Source of the DNA: Aliiroseovarius marinus
GTDB lineage: Bacteria > Pseudomonadota > Alphaproteobacteria > Rhodobacterales > Rhodobacteraceae
DNA: 64,000 nucleotides
NCBI RefSeq assembly: GCF_004360145.1
Contig: NZ_ML178712.1
Coordinates: forward strand, 352,179-416,178
Reading direction: 5' to 3'
Below the pieces are notes generated by a model that had not been told where the DNA came from, did no database searches, and worked only from the letters and a program-made list of their open reading frames with translations. The translations under genes were made by a program, and so were the position numbers. This document shows, piece by piece, positions 42,675 to 55,753 of this stretch. Within the stretch, counting starts at the first letter, position 1. Each line of letters opens with the position of its first letter.

Positions 42675-43478
42675 TTACAGGTAAGCGATGCCCAGCAACA
42701 CCACGCCCAGCGCGATGCGGTAGATGACATAAGGTGTAAAGCTGACCGATCGCAACAGCCGCATCATCAGGCTGAGCGCCAGAAGCGCCGCGACGAAAGA
42801 AAACACCGCCGCGATGGCGCCATCGCGTGCTACCTGCGCATCTGCCGTGGCGGCGACCTCGGCCCCCAGCAACACGCCCGAAGCGATGATCGTTGGGATC
42901 GACATCAGCATCGCCAGCTTCGCCCCATCCGACCGCTCGTACCCCAACGCCCGCGCGCCCGAGATTGTGGCCCCGGACCGCGACGTGCCGGGGATCAGCG
43001 CCAGCGCCTGCCACAGGCCCATGATCACCGCATCCCGCAAGCTCCAATCGTCGGCGCGTTTCTGCACGCTGCCCTTCTGATCAACCCAGTACAGCACCAG
43101 ACCAAACAGGATCATCGTCCAGGCAATCACCTTGATCGAGCGCATCTGGTCGCTCAGCCCAGTCACTTTAAAGACAAGCCCAAGGATCACGGCGGGAATG
43201 GTCGCAATCAGCAACAGGAACGCGAGCTTCGCACCCGGCGTGTCGATCCGCCCTGTCAGCATCCGTGGAATGCCCGCCAAACCGATCCGCACATCGCGCC
43301 AGAAATACAGCATCACCGCACCCAACGTGCCCACATGCACTGCCACATCAATCGCTAGACCCTGATCCGGTAGCCCAGTCAGATGGGGCACCAGAACGAG
43401 GTGACCCGAGGATGAAACCGGCAAAAACTCGGTGATTCCCTGTATGATGGCGACCAGAAGAATGTGGGCAAGCGACAT
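42675..43478 (-). CDS. uppP: Undecaprenyl-diphosphatase UppP (BacA)
   Basis: This 267-residue membrane enzyme dephosphorylates undecaprenyl pyrophosphate to recycle the lipid carrier for peptidoglycan and other envelope polymers. The signature motifs are GITEFLPVSSSGHLVLVP near residues 14-31, containing the catalytic Glu and Ser, and ALIPGTSRSGATISGARALG (about 155-175) with the active-site Arg. Eight helices are expected. ATG 43478 is followed by hydrophobic AHILLVAIIQG. It also determines bacitracin sensitivity in other bacteria. Confidence 0.95.
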   Translation of the reverse strand: MSLAHILLVAIIQGITEFLPVSSSGHLVLVPHLTGLPDQGLAIDVAVHVGTLGAVMLYFWRDVRIGLAGIPRMLTGRIDTPGAKLAFLLLIATIPAVILGLVFKVTGLSDQMRSIKVIAWTMILFGLVLYWVDQKGSVQKRADDWSLRDAVIMGLWQALALIPGTSRSGATISGARALGYERSDGAKLAMLMSIPTIIASGVLLGAEVAATADAQVARDGAIAAVFSFVAALLALSLMMRLLRSVSFTPYVIYRIALGVVLLGIAYL

Positions 43479-43721
43479 GCGCGGATCCTTGAAAAACAGC
43501 TGTTGCGCAAGCTAAAGCAGCGGTCTGGAAAGGGAAGAGGCTTTATAGGTATGCTGTACTGACCTATTTTTCGGCATTGCGGCGAAGATTTCTTGCAATT
43601 CGCTCCACATTTTCGCATTTAGGTAAGCATTATTGACTTTTCATTTCTGACGAGTCCCCTTACAAGCCAAACTCCAAGCCAAGAGTCTGCCCGAAAACGG
43701 GCCAGCCGAGGGAGAGCCAGG

Positions 43722-45155
43722 ATGGCAAAGCAGCCTATGTTGAAATTCGTGTCGGTCGATCGGGACATGCCCGAAAAACGCACCGCCGAAACCCGTAAAG
43801 AAGACTTCAACGAGATCTACGCCGAATTCGCCGCGCAGAAGGCCGAAGAACAGGCCAGCCGCTGCAGCCAGTGCGGTGTGCCTTATTGTCAGTCGCATTG
43901 CCCGCTGCACAACAACATCCCTGATTGGCTGCGCATGACTGCAACCGGCCGGTTGAAAGAGGCTTACGCCCTCAGCCAGTCCACCAACACCTTCCCGGAA
44001 ATCTGCGGCCGCATCTGTCCGCAGGACCGTCTGTGTGAAGGCAACTGCGTGATCGAACAGTCGGGCCACGGCACCGTCACCATCGGCGCGGTCGAGAAAT
44101 ACATCACCGACACGGCGTGGGAAAACGGCTGGGTCGAAGACATCACGCCGGTTGCCGATCGCTCGGAAAAAGTGGCCATCATCGGCGCTGGCCCCGGTGG
44201 TCTGGCTGCCGCTGACGTTCTTGTGCGCGCGGGCGTCAAGGTTACCGTCTATGACCGTCACGACCGCGCAGGTGGTCTGCTGACCTACGGCATCCCCGGC
44301 TTCAAGCTGGAGAAAGACGTGGTGATGCGCCGCGTGAAGCTGCTGGAAGACGCAGGCGTCACCTTCGTACTGAACTGCAATGTCGGCGAAGACATCACTT
44401 TCCAAGACATCCGCGCCCAGAACGATGCCGTTCTGCTGGCCACCGGCGTCTATAAAGGCCGTGACCTGTCGGGGCCGGGTGCTGGCGCTGACGGCATCGT
44501 TCCGGCGTTGGACTATCTGACCTGCTCGAACAAGCTGAGCTTTGGCGACACCGTGCCGGAATTCGAAAGCGGCGCGCTGAACGCGGAAGGCAAGAACGTC
44601 GTCGTCATCGGCGGTGGTGACACCGCGATGGACTGTGTCCGTACCGCAATCCGTCAGGGCGCCAAGTCGGTGAAATGTCTGTACCGCCGCGACCGCGCCA
44701 ACATGCCCGGCTCGCAGCGTGAAACGCAGAACGCCGAGGAAGAAGGCGTGGAATTCGTCTGGTTGTCGGCTCCGAAAGGCTTTACCGGCGATCCCGTGAA
44801 TGGCGTGATCGTGCAGAAGATGCGCCTTGGCGCACCGGATGCCTCGGGCCGTCGCAGCCCGGAAGTGATCGAGGGCTCGGATTACACCGAAGACGCCGAT
44901 CTGGTCATCAAGGCACTGGGTTTCGAGCCCGAAGACCTGCCGACCCTCTGGGGCGAACAGGATCTGCCCGTGACCCGCTGGGGCACCGTGAAAGCCGCCT
45001 TTGGCACCCACAAGACCGACCTGGACGGTGTTTGGGCCGTCGGTGACATCGTGCGCGGTGCATCGCTAGTGGTCTGGGCCATCCGTGACGGTCGCGAAGC
45101 AGGCGCCAACATTCTGGACAGCCTGAACGCAACCGCCGCAGTCGCTGCCGAGTAA
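43722..45155 (+). CDS. gltD: Glutamate synthase (NADPH) small subunit
   Basis: This 477-residue protein has the GltD N-terminal cysteine-rich motif for [4Fe-4S] clusters (CSQCGVPYCQSHCPLHNNIP, then CGRICPQDRLCEGNC), an FAD motif (VAIIGAGPGGLAAADVLV) and an NADPH motif (VVVIGGGDTAMDCVRTAIRQ). It passes electrons from NADPH to the large subunit in ammonia assimilation. gltB follows after 70 bp with a good ribosome site, so both form one operon with the small subunit first, the usual order in Rhodobacterales. The 243-bp upstream gap is A+T rich and probably holds the promoter. Confidence 0.96.
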   Translation: MAKQPMLKFVSVDRDMPEKRTAETRKEDFNEIYAEFAAQKAEEQASRCSQCGVPYCQSHCPLHNNIPDWLRMTATGRLKEAYALSQSTNTFPEICGRICPQDRLCEGNCVIEQSGHGTVTIGAVEKYITDTAWENGWVEDITPVADRSEKVAIIGAGPGGLAAADVLVRAGVKVTVYDRHDRAGGLLTYGIPGFKLEKDVVMRRVKLLEDAGVTFVLNCNVGEDITFQDIRAQNDAVLLATGVYKGRDLSGPGAGADGIVPALDYLTCSNKLSFGDTVPEFESGALNAEGKNVVVIGGGDTAMDCVRTAIRQGAKSVKCLYRRDRANMPGSQRETQNAEEEGVEFVWLSAPKGFTGDPVNGVIVQKMRLGAPDASGRRSPEVIEGSDYTEDADLVIKALGFEPEDLPTLWGEQDLPVTRWGTVKAAFGTHKTDLDGVWAVGDIVRGASLVVWAIRDGREAGANILDSLNATAAVAAE

Positions 45156-45225
45156 TCACATTCAAGGGCCAGCCGGGCCACTCCCAAATTCGGGCCGCCC
45201 GCGCCCATCCGCAAGGAGAACCGAA

Positions 45226-49764
<4,539 letters not shown>

Positions 49765-49787
49765 CCTCTGCCCCTAAAAGACACAGA

Positions 49788-49814
49788 ACGCCCGCGACAC
49801 TCGCGGGCGTTTTT
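49788..49814 (+). terminator. Rho-independent terminator of gltDB
   Basis: ACGCCCGCGA and TCGCGGGCGT form a 10-bp perfect stem with a 3-nt loop followed by TTTT, 24 bp after the gltB stop. Confidence 0.88.
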
Positions 49815-49901
49815 CGTTGGGGCCTAGGTGGCAACAGGGCGGTAGACCTCGCACCCGTTGCGCACTAGCCTGATTTCAAATTGATTTCAGAAGGGACACC
49901 T

Positions 49902-50372
49902 ATGCGTCGCCTCATATTTGCAACCGTGACACATAGCGCCGCGCTGGCCGTCGGCTTTGCGCTTGGCATCTATCTGCTACCGATCCTGACGGCCCCGCCC
50001 TCGCCCGATGCGTCGGTGCTAGAGGAAATGGCGCAGGATGCGGTCTATCAGGGTACCTTCACGCGCGATCTTCCGGGCAGCGATCTGCTCCATTGGGGCG
50101 AAGGCACGATCAGCCTGACCACCACGCAGATGGTCCACGAAGGCGCGCTGGCCCCCGGGCCGGATTACATGGCCTATCTGGTGCCGCAATTCGTCAGCAA
50201 CGAGGCCGAATTCCTGCCGCTGAAGGCGCAGTCCCATGTCATCGGACCGGTCAAAACCTTCGAAGGATTCATCTTGGACATCCCCGAGGGCGTGGTGCTT
50301 GAGGACTACACGACGGTTCTGATCTGGTGCGAGGCGTTTTCCGAGTTCATCACAGCCGCAACCTATCGGTAA
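49902..50372 (+). CDS. DM13-domain membrane-anchored protein
   Basis: This 156-residue protein has one N-terminal membrane helix (ATVTHSAALAVGFALGIYLL, roughly 7-26) and a periplasmic domain that matches DM13: YQGTFTRDLPGSDLLHWGEG, GPDYMAYLVPQFVSN, and the ending TTVLIWCEAFSEFI. DM13 domains are proposed redox-active units with a conserved Cys, here in IWCE. The role is otherwise unknown. ATG 49902 has AAGGG 7 nt upstream. It is separated from gltB by a terminator. Confidence 0.72.
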   Translation: MRRLIFATVTHSAALAVGFALGIYLLPILTAPPSPDASVLEEMAQDAVYQGTFTRDLPGSDLLHWGEGTISLTTTQMVHEGALAPGPDYMAYLVPQFVSNEAEFLPLKAQSHVIGPVKTFEGFILDIPEGVVLEDYTTVLIWCEAFSEFITAATYR

Positions 50373-50433
50373 TCCGCCGCACACAACGGTGCCAAATCAT
50401 TGACCCCTCACCCCCCTTGTGGGAACATCCGGC

Positions 50434-51180
50434 GTGGCAAAGAGCAAGACAACAAAGAAAACCAGCGCCAAAAAGGCGACTAAGGCAAAGACGAACAAGG
50501 CCAAGCCCAGCACGTGGTACAAACTGCGGCGCTGGCTGCGTCGTGGGGCTTTGGCTGTGGTGATTCTTGTCGGCTTGACCGTCATCTCGTGCACGGTGAT
50601 CAATCCGCTGACGACGCCCTATATCGTCACGGAAAAAATGCGGCTGGGCGAAGTGGATCGGCAATGGGTCGATCTGGACGAGGTCGCCCCGGTCATGGCG
50701 CGATCTGTCGTTGCCGCTGAAGACGCGAATTTCTGTCAGCACTGGGGGTTCGACATGGGGGCGATCCGCGCCGCGATCGAGGATGGCGGCAACCGTGGCG
50801 CCTCGACCCTGACGCAGCAGGTCGTGAAGAACACCTTCCTGTGGCATGGGCGGTCGTGGCTGCGCAAAGCGCTGGAAGCCGGGCTGACCCCCGCGGTCGA
50901 GCTGGTCTGGACCAAGCGCCGGATTGTCGAGGTCTATCTGAACATTGCCGAATTCGACGAAGGCGTTTTCGGTGTCGAAGCCGCCGCGCGCCACTATTTC
51001 GGTGTCGGCCCCGAAGAATTGACCGCCACACAGGCCGCCCGATTGGCCGCCCTTCTGCCCAATCCCAAGGAACGCTCGGCCTCGCGTCCGTCCCCCTTCG
51101 TGCGCAAACGCGCCCAGTCCATCATGGACGGAGCGGCTACGATCCGCGCGGATGGGCGCTCTGACTGCTTCGAGGATTGA
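50434..51180 (+). CDS. mtgA: Monofunctional biosynthetic peptidoglycan transglycosylase MtgA
   Basis: This 248-residue GT51 enzyme polymerises lipid II into glycan strands. The N-terminus is unusually Lys/Ala/Thr-rich and basic before a membrane helix (LAVVILVGLTVISCTVIN, residues about 38-55). The catalytic motifs are AAEDANFCQHWGFD (with the Glu general base), GASTLTQQVVKNTFLW, RKALEAGLTPAVELVWTKRR and EVYLNIAEFDEGVFGVEAAA. GTG 50434 (AKSKTTKK) is chosen; an in-frame GTG at 50419 would add five residues, and neither has a strong ribosome site. No penicillin-binding domain is fused. Confidence 0.92.
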   Translation: MAKSKTTKKTSAKKATKAKTNKAKPSTWYKLRRWLRRGALAVVILVGLTVISCTVINPLTTPYIVTEKMRLGEVDRQWVDLDEVAPVMARSVVAAEDANFCQHWGFDMGAIRAAIEDGGNRGASTLTQQVVKNTFLWHGRSWLRKALEAGLTPAVELVWTKRRIVEVYLNIAEFDEGVFGVEAAARHYFGVGPEELTATQAARLAALLPNPKERSASRPSPFVRKRAQSIMDGAATIRADGRSDCFED

Positions 51181-51234
51181 TCCCGTGGCGCGTTCGGGGC
51201 AATACGGAACATACTCCAAGACCAGAAGTTGCAC

Positions 51235-51900
51235 ATGAACCGCCTTTTTCACGTTCCCCTGTCCCCGTTCTGCCGCAAGGTGCGGCTGTCCCTTGCCGAA
51301 AAGAAGGTCGAGGTCGAGCTTGTCGAAGAGCGTTATTGGGAGCGAAACCCCGAGTTTCTGCGCCGCAACCCGGCGGGCAAGGTGCCGATCCTAAAGATCG
51401 ACGGGCGGCTGCTGACCGAAAGCGCGGCGATCTGTGAATATCTGGAAGAAAAATTCCCTGACCCCGCGCTTCTGCCCCGCGACCCCGAGGGCCGCTATGA
51501 AGTGCGTCGTCTGGTCAGCTGGTTTGACGACAAGTTCCATAACGAGGTGACCTCGAACCTGCTGTATGAGCGGGTGAACAAGAAGGTCATGGGCACCGGA
51601 TACCCGGAAAGCAAGAACGTGAAAGCCGGCGCCAAGGCGATCAAGTATCACTTGGATTACATGGGCTGGCTGTTGGATCAGCGCCGTTGGCTGGCCGGGA
51701 ACGAGATGTCGCTGGCCGATTTTGCCGCCGCCGCGCATCTGTCAGCACTGGATTATATCAGCGATGTGGATTGGAACCGGAACGCGAATGTGCGCGACTG
51801 GTACGCCAAGATCAAATCGCGCCCGGCGTTCCGCTCGATTCTGGCCGACCAGATCCCCGGCTTCCCCCAGCCCGCGCATTACGCGGATCTGGACTTTTGA
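51235..51900 (+). CDS. fzlA: FzlA, FtsZ-binding GST-like division protein
   Basis: This 221-residue protein has a glutathione-transferase fold ([20 protein letters not shown], then [20 protein letters not shown] and [20 protein letters not shown]) and the C-terminal tail HYADLDF typical of alphaproteobacterial FzlA. In Caulobacter, FzlA binds FtsZ filaments and activates septal cell-wall synthesis; the C-terminus is needed. It lacks a clear catalytic Tyr/Ser/Cys for glutathione chemistry, as in FzlA. Its neighbour is queG, a pairing seen in other alphaproteobacteria. ATG 51235 is preferred over TTG 51229. Confidence 0.78.
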   Translation: MNRLFHVPLSPFCRKVRLSLAEKKVEVELVEERYWERNPEFLRRNPAGKVPILKIDGRLLTESAAICEYLEEKFPDPALLPRDPEGRYEVRRLVSWFDDKFHNEVTSNLLYERVNKKVMGTGYPESKNVKAGAKAIKYHLDYMGWLLDQRRWLAGNEMSLADFAAAAHLSALDYISDVDWNRNANVRDWYAKIKSRPAFRSILADQIPGFPQPAHYADLDF

Positions 51901-51956
51901 GCCGCAGGCCATCGCAGGGGGGCCGTCTGCCCCCCGATCCGGGTAAACCCGGCTCT

Positions 51957-51990
51957 CCCCCCGAGGATATTTTTGGCAAGAAAATAGAGA
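51957..51990. repeat. Rhodobacterales-type intergenic repeat, copy A
   Basis: CCCCCCGAGGATATTTTTGG followed by CAAGAAAATAGAGA. It shares 14 identical bases (CAAGAAAATAGAGA) and the CCCCCGAG-ATATTT core with the copy after dxs. It follows two small hairpins (51917-51935 and 51939-51952) after the fzlA stop and abuts the 5' end of queG. Confidence 0.65.
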
Positions 51991-51992
51991 TT

Positions 51993-53003
51993 GTGGCGCA
52001 GGCACAGGCCGAGGGCTTTGCCTTGGCGCGCGTGTGTCGGCCCGATGCGGTGCCCGAGATTGCCGCGCGGCTGGAGCAGTTCGTAGCAAAGGGGCGGCAT
52101 GGCGACATGGCGTGGATGGGTGACCGGATGCACTGGCGCGGCAGCCCGGCGGCGCTTTGGCCTGAAGCGCGATCCGTGATCATGCTGGCAGAACCTTATA
52201 CGCCGGATCACGACCCGATGGAGGTGATCGGCCGGCCAGATCGCGCGGCGATCAGCGTTTATGCGCAGAACAAAGACTATCATGACATCGTGAAGAAGCG
52301 GTTGAAGCGCGTGGGGCGCTGGATGATCGAGCGCTTCGGGGGCGAGATCAAAGTCTTCGTCGATACCGCCCCGGTTATGGAAAAGCCCTTGGGTGCTGCG
52401 GCCGGTCTTGGCTGGCAGGGCAAGCATACCAACCTTCTGTCGCGCGAGTTAGGGAACTGGTTCTTTCTGGGCGCGATTTTCACCACGCTGGAGCTGCCTG
52501 TGGACGCACCGGGGCGCGAAAACTGCGGGTCTTGCACCGCCTGTTTGGACGCCTGCCCGACCGACGCCTTCCCCGCCCCGTTCCAACTGGATGCGCGGCG
52601 TTGCATTTCCTATCTGACGATCGAGCATAAAGGCCCGGTGGACGAGGAACTGCGCGCGAAGTTGGGCAACCGGATCTATGGCTGCGACGACTGCCTTGCC
52701 GCCTGTCCGTGGAACAAGTTCGCCACTCAGGCACAGGAATTCCGCTATGCCGCGCGCGAGGATCTGTTGGCCCCGAGACTGGCCGACTTGATGGGTCTGG
52801 ATGATGCCGCGTTCCGCGCGAAATTCTCGGGTAGTCCAATCAAGCGGATTGGGCGGGACCGCTTCCTGCGCAATGTGCTCTATGCCGTCGGAAACTCGAA
52901 CGATCCCGCATTTTTGCCCGTGTTAGAGCCACATTTGGGCGATCCGGACCCTGTAGTGGCTGATGCGGCACGCTGGGCCAAGGCGCGACTGCGAGGGGTT
53001 TAG
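51993..53003 (+). CDS. queG: Epoxyqueuosine reductase QueG
   Basis: This enzyme reduces epoxyqueuosine to queuosine in tRNA, using cobalamin and two [4Fe-4S] clusters. The clusters' motifs are visible: [19 protein letters not shown] and [16 protein letters not shown]. The preceding domain has [36 protein letters not shown] and [22 protein letters not shown]-terminal HEAT-like stretch ends in [15 protein letters not shown]. The 5' end is uncertain: no ATG with a ribosome site precedes the conserved part, and GTG 51993 gives 336 residues. ATT 51969 would align better with relatives but is rare as a start. An intergenic repeat abuts this point. Confidence 0.85.
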   Translation: MAQAQAEGFALARVCRPDAVPEIAARLEQFVAKGRHGDMAWMGDRMHWRGSPAALWPEARSVIMLAEPYTPDHDPMEVIGRPDRAAISVYAQNKDYHDIVKKRLKRVGRWMIERFGGEIKVFVDTAPVMEKPLGAAAGLGWQGKHTNLLSRELGNWFFLGAIFTTLELPVDAPGRENCGSCTACLDACPTDAFPAPFQLDARRCISYLTIEHKGPVDEELRAKLGNRIYGCDDCLAACPWNKFATQAQEFRYAAREDLLAPRLADLMGLDDAAFRAKFSGSPIKRIGRDRFLRNVLYAVGNSNDPAFLPVLEPHLGDPDPVVADAARWAKARLRGV

Positions 53004-53428
53004 TTGCCAGGCGTTTCAGGCGGCACGACCATGCGATAGGCCCCCACCGCTGCGCTGATCCCGGACGAGGCCTGCGACGCCGAATAGGGACCGATGGACG
53101 AGGCGCCGATCAAATAGGTCACCGTCATCTCTTGTCCCGGTGCAGGCAAGCGTTTCACGCTGCCAATCACGCCCTTTGCTTCCAGCGCCCGCACGATACT
53201 GTTGCCCAACGCCTCGCTGGCTTTGGTGTCTTCATCGGGGTCGAAACGGATCACAATGGTCAACAACGCCCCGTCCTGGGCGGTGCGTTCGACCAGCGCC
53301 CGCTTTGTGATGCCCAAGGGGCGAATCGTGGGATCCTTGGTCACCCAATACCACGTAAGCGCCGCCGCCGTGGGCAGCACCACGACGACAATGATCGCAA
53401 TCAGGATTTTGAGATTTCTGGACAGCAA
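53000..53428 (-). CDS. Membrane-anchored hypothetical protein
   Basis: This 142-residue protein has one N-terminal helix ([20 protein letters not shown], residues about 8-27) followed by a small periplasmic domain ([40 protein letters not shown]). No family is recognised. Its start is TTG 53428 with AAGGGGG upstream; no ATG is available near the start. Its stop overlaps the queG stop by 4 bp (convergent). The ribosome site lies inside the terminator arms after ilvE, so its expression may depend on readthrough from ilvE. Confidence 0.7.
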   Translation of the reverse strand: MLSRNLKILIAIIVVVVLPTAAALTWYWVTKDPTIRPLGITKRALVERTAQDGALLTIVIRFDPDEDTKASEALGNSIVRALEAKGVIGSVKRLPAPGQEMTVTYLIGASSIGPYSASQASSGISAAVGAYRMVVPPETPGN

Positions 53429-53473
53429 AACGCCCGCCCCCTTTATCTGGCATCAGCCTAGGGGACGGGCGTT
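53427..53473 (-). terminator. Terminator after ilvE
   Basis: On minus, AACGCCCGTCCCCT and AGGGGGCGGGCGTT pair with one mismatch around a 17-nt loop, followed by TTTT. It covers the ribosome site of the 53000-53428 gene. Confidence 0.65.
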
Positions 53474-53492
53474 CAAAAAGCGTTAAGTGGCG

Positions 53493-54359
53493 TTAGCTGC
53501 GGACCAGTTTTTCATAGCTTTCCGCGATGTCGCGGGTCAGCGCGCCCACTTCGAACGTGTAGTCGCCGATCTGCCCAACCGGGGTGACTTCGGCCGCCGA
53601 GCCCGTCAGCCAGCACTGTTCGAAATCGGCCAGTTCCTCGGGCATGATGTGACGCTCATGCACGGTGATGCCTTTTTCTTTCAGCATACCGATAACCGTC
53701 TGACGGGTCAGGCCGTTCAGGATCGCGTCGGGGATCGGGGTGTGCACCTCGCCGTCCTTCACGAAGAAGACGTTGGCGCCGGTCGCCTCGGCCACGTATC
53801 CGCGATAATCCATGAACAGCGCGTCCGAGCAGCCTTTGGCCTCGGCCGCGTGCTTGGACATGGTGCAGATCATGTACAGACCGGCGGCCTTGGCCGCGGT
53901 CGGGATGGTCTCGGGCGACGGACGCTTCCACTTGGCGATGTCCAGCTTGGCGCCTTTCATCTTGGCGTCACCGTAGTAATCACCCCAGGCCCATGCAGCC
54001 ACCGCCATACGAACGGGGTTTTTCGCAGAACTGACACCCATGTCTTCACCCGCCCCGCGCCACGCAACAACGCGCACATAGGCGTTGGTCAGGCCGTTTG
54101 CCTCGACAACCGCCTGTTTGGCCGCTTCGATTTCATCCACGGTGTAGGGGATGGGCATATCCATCATCTCGCCCGATTTCAGCAGGCGTTCCGAGTGCTT
54201 ACGGCTGAGGAAGATCTTGCCGTCATACAGGCGCTCGCCCTCAAAAACCGACGAGGCATAGTGCAGCGCGTGGGTCAGAATGTGGACGTTCGCATCGCGC
54301 CATTCGACCAATTGGCCGTCCATCCAGATCTTGCCGTCGCGATCATCATATCCGCTCAT
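53493..54359 (-). CDS. ilvE: Branched-chain amino acid aminotransferase IlvE
   Basis: This 288-residue fold-type IV PLP enzyme has the Rhodobacterales IlvE length. The Schiff-base Lys lies in PTAAKAAGLYMICT (about residue 158), followed by CSDALFMDYRGYVAEATGAN and LTRQTVIGMLKEKGI. The N-terminal YASSVFEGERLYDG is also typical. It transaminates valine, leucine and isoleucine. ATG 54359 follows GGACGGAAAC; an upstream frame to 54575 overlaps the marR gene and is rejected. It is divergent from marR, sharing a 186-bp region with nested palindromes. Confidence 0.92.
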   Translation of the reverse strand: MSGYDDRDGKIWMDGQLVEWRDANVHILTHALHYASSVFEGERLYDGKIFLSRKHSERLLKSGEMMDMPIPYTVDEIEAAKQAVVEANGLTNAYVRVVAWRGAGEDMGVSSAKNPVRMAVAAWAWGDYYGDAKMKGAKLDIAKWKRPSPETIPTAAKAAGLYMICTMSKHAAEAKGCSDALFMDYRGYVAEATGANVFFVKDGEVHTPIPDAILNGLTRQTVIGMLKEKGITVHERHIMPEELADFEQCWLTGSAAEVTPVGQIGDYTFEVGALTRDIAESYEKLVRS

Positions 54360-54418
54360 GTTTCCGTCCTTTCCAGTTCTGAGCCGCAGTCTTTTCCGCA
54401 GCATTTTTCCATTTGTTG

Positions 54419-54458
54419 CGCGAAATCGGTCCGCATCGGACATAATATTTCGCGAAAT
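54419..54458. promoter_or_regulatory. Nested palindromes in the ilvE-marR intergenic region
   Basis: ATTTCGCGAAAT (54447-54458) is a perfect 12-bp palindrome. CGCGAAAT (54419-54426) pairs with its left half ATTTCGCG (54447-54454), and between them GTCCG-CAT-CGGAC (54429-54441) is another inverted repeat. A MarR-type dimer site is likely, controlling marR, the response regulator and perhaps ilvE. Confidence 0.5.
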
Positions 54459-54545
54459 CCGCAAATCGCTATCAATTGATTCTTGGAAAGTCAACAACAC
54501 TGACATAAAACTGGAAACTGTAACATGATTTGTGATGAGGACGTC

Positions 54546-55052
54546 ATGAGTGAGCGGCAGTCCCCCGGCGGGCAAAGCCTTCTATTCCTAACGGACGAGC
54601 AGCTGCGCAAGGGCATCGAGGCGATGTTCTTTGCCTATCGCGGCTTTACGGCGGATCCTGATCGCATTCTGAACAAATACGGATATGGCCGCGCCCATCA
54701 CCGCGCATTGCACTTTATCAGCCGCGCACCGGGCACGACGGTGAACAATCTGCTGTCCATTCTGGGCGTGACCAAGCAATCCCTGAACCGCGTGCTGCGG
54801 ACGCTGATCGAAGACGAGCTGGTCGAAAGCCGTGTGGGCACCCGTGACAAGCGCGAGCGGAACCTGTTTCTGACCGAGAACGGCACCGCGCTGGAGCAAG
54901 AACTCTCTGACGCCCAGCGCGAGCGGATGCGCCAAGCCTATCGCGAGGCCGGCCCCGAGGCCGTACAGGGCTTCCGCACCGTGCTTGAGGCCATGATGGA
55001 CACCGACATGCAGCGCCATTTCACCCGGATGAAGGAGGGCAGACATGACTGA
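54546..55052 (+). CDS. MarR-family regulator (PetP-like)
   Basis: This 168-residue winged-helix regulator has the MarR core: YGYGRAHHRALHFISRAPGT, NNLLSILGVTKQSLNRVLRT and the wing ESRVGTRDKRERNLFLTENG. ATG 54546 has GAGGA 4 nt upstream and is preferred over ATG 54525. It overlaps the response-regulator gene by 8 bp, so the two are coupled. This MarR-OmpR pair resembles PetP/PetR of Rhodobacter capsulatus, described upstream of the cytochrome bc1 operon; here the neighbour is ilvE, and no petABC is seen. The PetP link is by similarity of layout only. Confidence 0.82.
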   Translation: MSERQSPGGQSLLFLTDEQLRKGIEAMFFAYRGFTADPDRILNKYGYGRAHHRALHFISRAPGTTVNNLLSILGVTKQSLNRVLRTLIEDELVESRVGTRDKRERNLFLTENGTALEQELSDAQRERMRQAYREAGPEAVQGFRTVLEAMMDTDMQRHFTRMKEGRHD

Positions 55053-55746
55053 CGCGCCCGAAGCACATCTGCTGATCATCGACGACGACGAACGCATTCG
55101 AGGGCTGCTGCAGAAGTTCCTGGTGCGCAATGGCTTCTGGGTCAGCGCGGCCCGTGACGCCGCCCACGCCCGCCGTCTGCTGGCCGGTCTGGATTTCGAT
55201 CTGATCGTTACAGACGTCATGATGCCGGGCGAGGATGGGATCAGCCTGACCCGATCCTTGCGCGAAACGCTGACAACGCCGATCCTGCTGCTGACCGCCA
55301 AAGGCGAGACCGAAGACCGCATCAAAGGCCTTGAAGCCGGCGCCGATGACTATCTGGCGAAACCGTTTGAGCCGAAAGAACTGCTCTTGCGGATCAACGC
55401 GATCTTGCGGCGCATGCCCGCCGCCTCGGAAGAGGCCAGCCCCAAATCCCTGACGCTGGGCGACAAGACCTATGACATCGAACGGGGCGAGCTGTGGTGT
55501 GGCGAGGAATTGGTGCGCCTGACGGCCACGGAAAACCAACTGATGAAAATCTTCTCGGCCACGCCGTCGGAACCGGTTAGCCGGGCGTCTTTGGTGGAAC
55601 AGCTGGGTCGCGATCAGGGGCAAGCGCAGGAACGTGCTGTGGATGTGCAGATCACCCGCTTGCGCCGCAAGCTGGAAGCGGACCCGAAACAGCCGCGTTA
55701 CCTGCAAACCGTCCGCGGGGCGGGCTATATGCTGGCGCCGGATTAA
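55045..55746 (+). CDS. OmpR-family response regulator (PetR-like)
   Basis: This 233-residue protein has a receiver domain with acidic pocket IIDDDERIRGLLQ, phospho-acceptor Asp57 in VTDVMMPGEDG and Lys in YLAKPFEPKEL, followed by an OmpR winged helix (VRLTATENQLMKIFSATPSE; ITRLRRKLEADPKQPRYLQT; GAGYML). No histidine kinase adjoins it, so its partner is elsewhere, or it works through the coupled MarR protein. It overlaps that gene by 8 bp. It closely resembles alphaproteobacterial PetR/CenR-type regulators; the exact orthology cannot be set here. Confidence 0.88.
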   Translation: MTDAPEAHLLIIDDDERIRGLLQKFLVRNGFWVSAARDAAHARRLLAGLDFDLIVTDVMMPGEDGISLTRSLRETLTTPILLLTAKGETEDRIKGLEAGADDYLAKPFEPKELLLRINAILRRMPAASEEASPKSLTLGDKTYDIERGELWCGEELVRLTATENQLMKIFSATPSEPVSRASLVEQLGRDQGQAQERAVDVQITRLRRKLEADPKQPRYLQTVRGAGYMLAPD

Positions 55747-55753
55747 GGGGCGC

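Noticed and set aside
43632-43660. Possible promoter TTGACT before gltD
   Set aside because: No -10 box at a suitable 16-18-nt distance could be found by eye.
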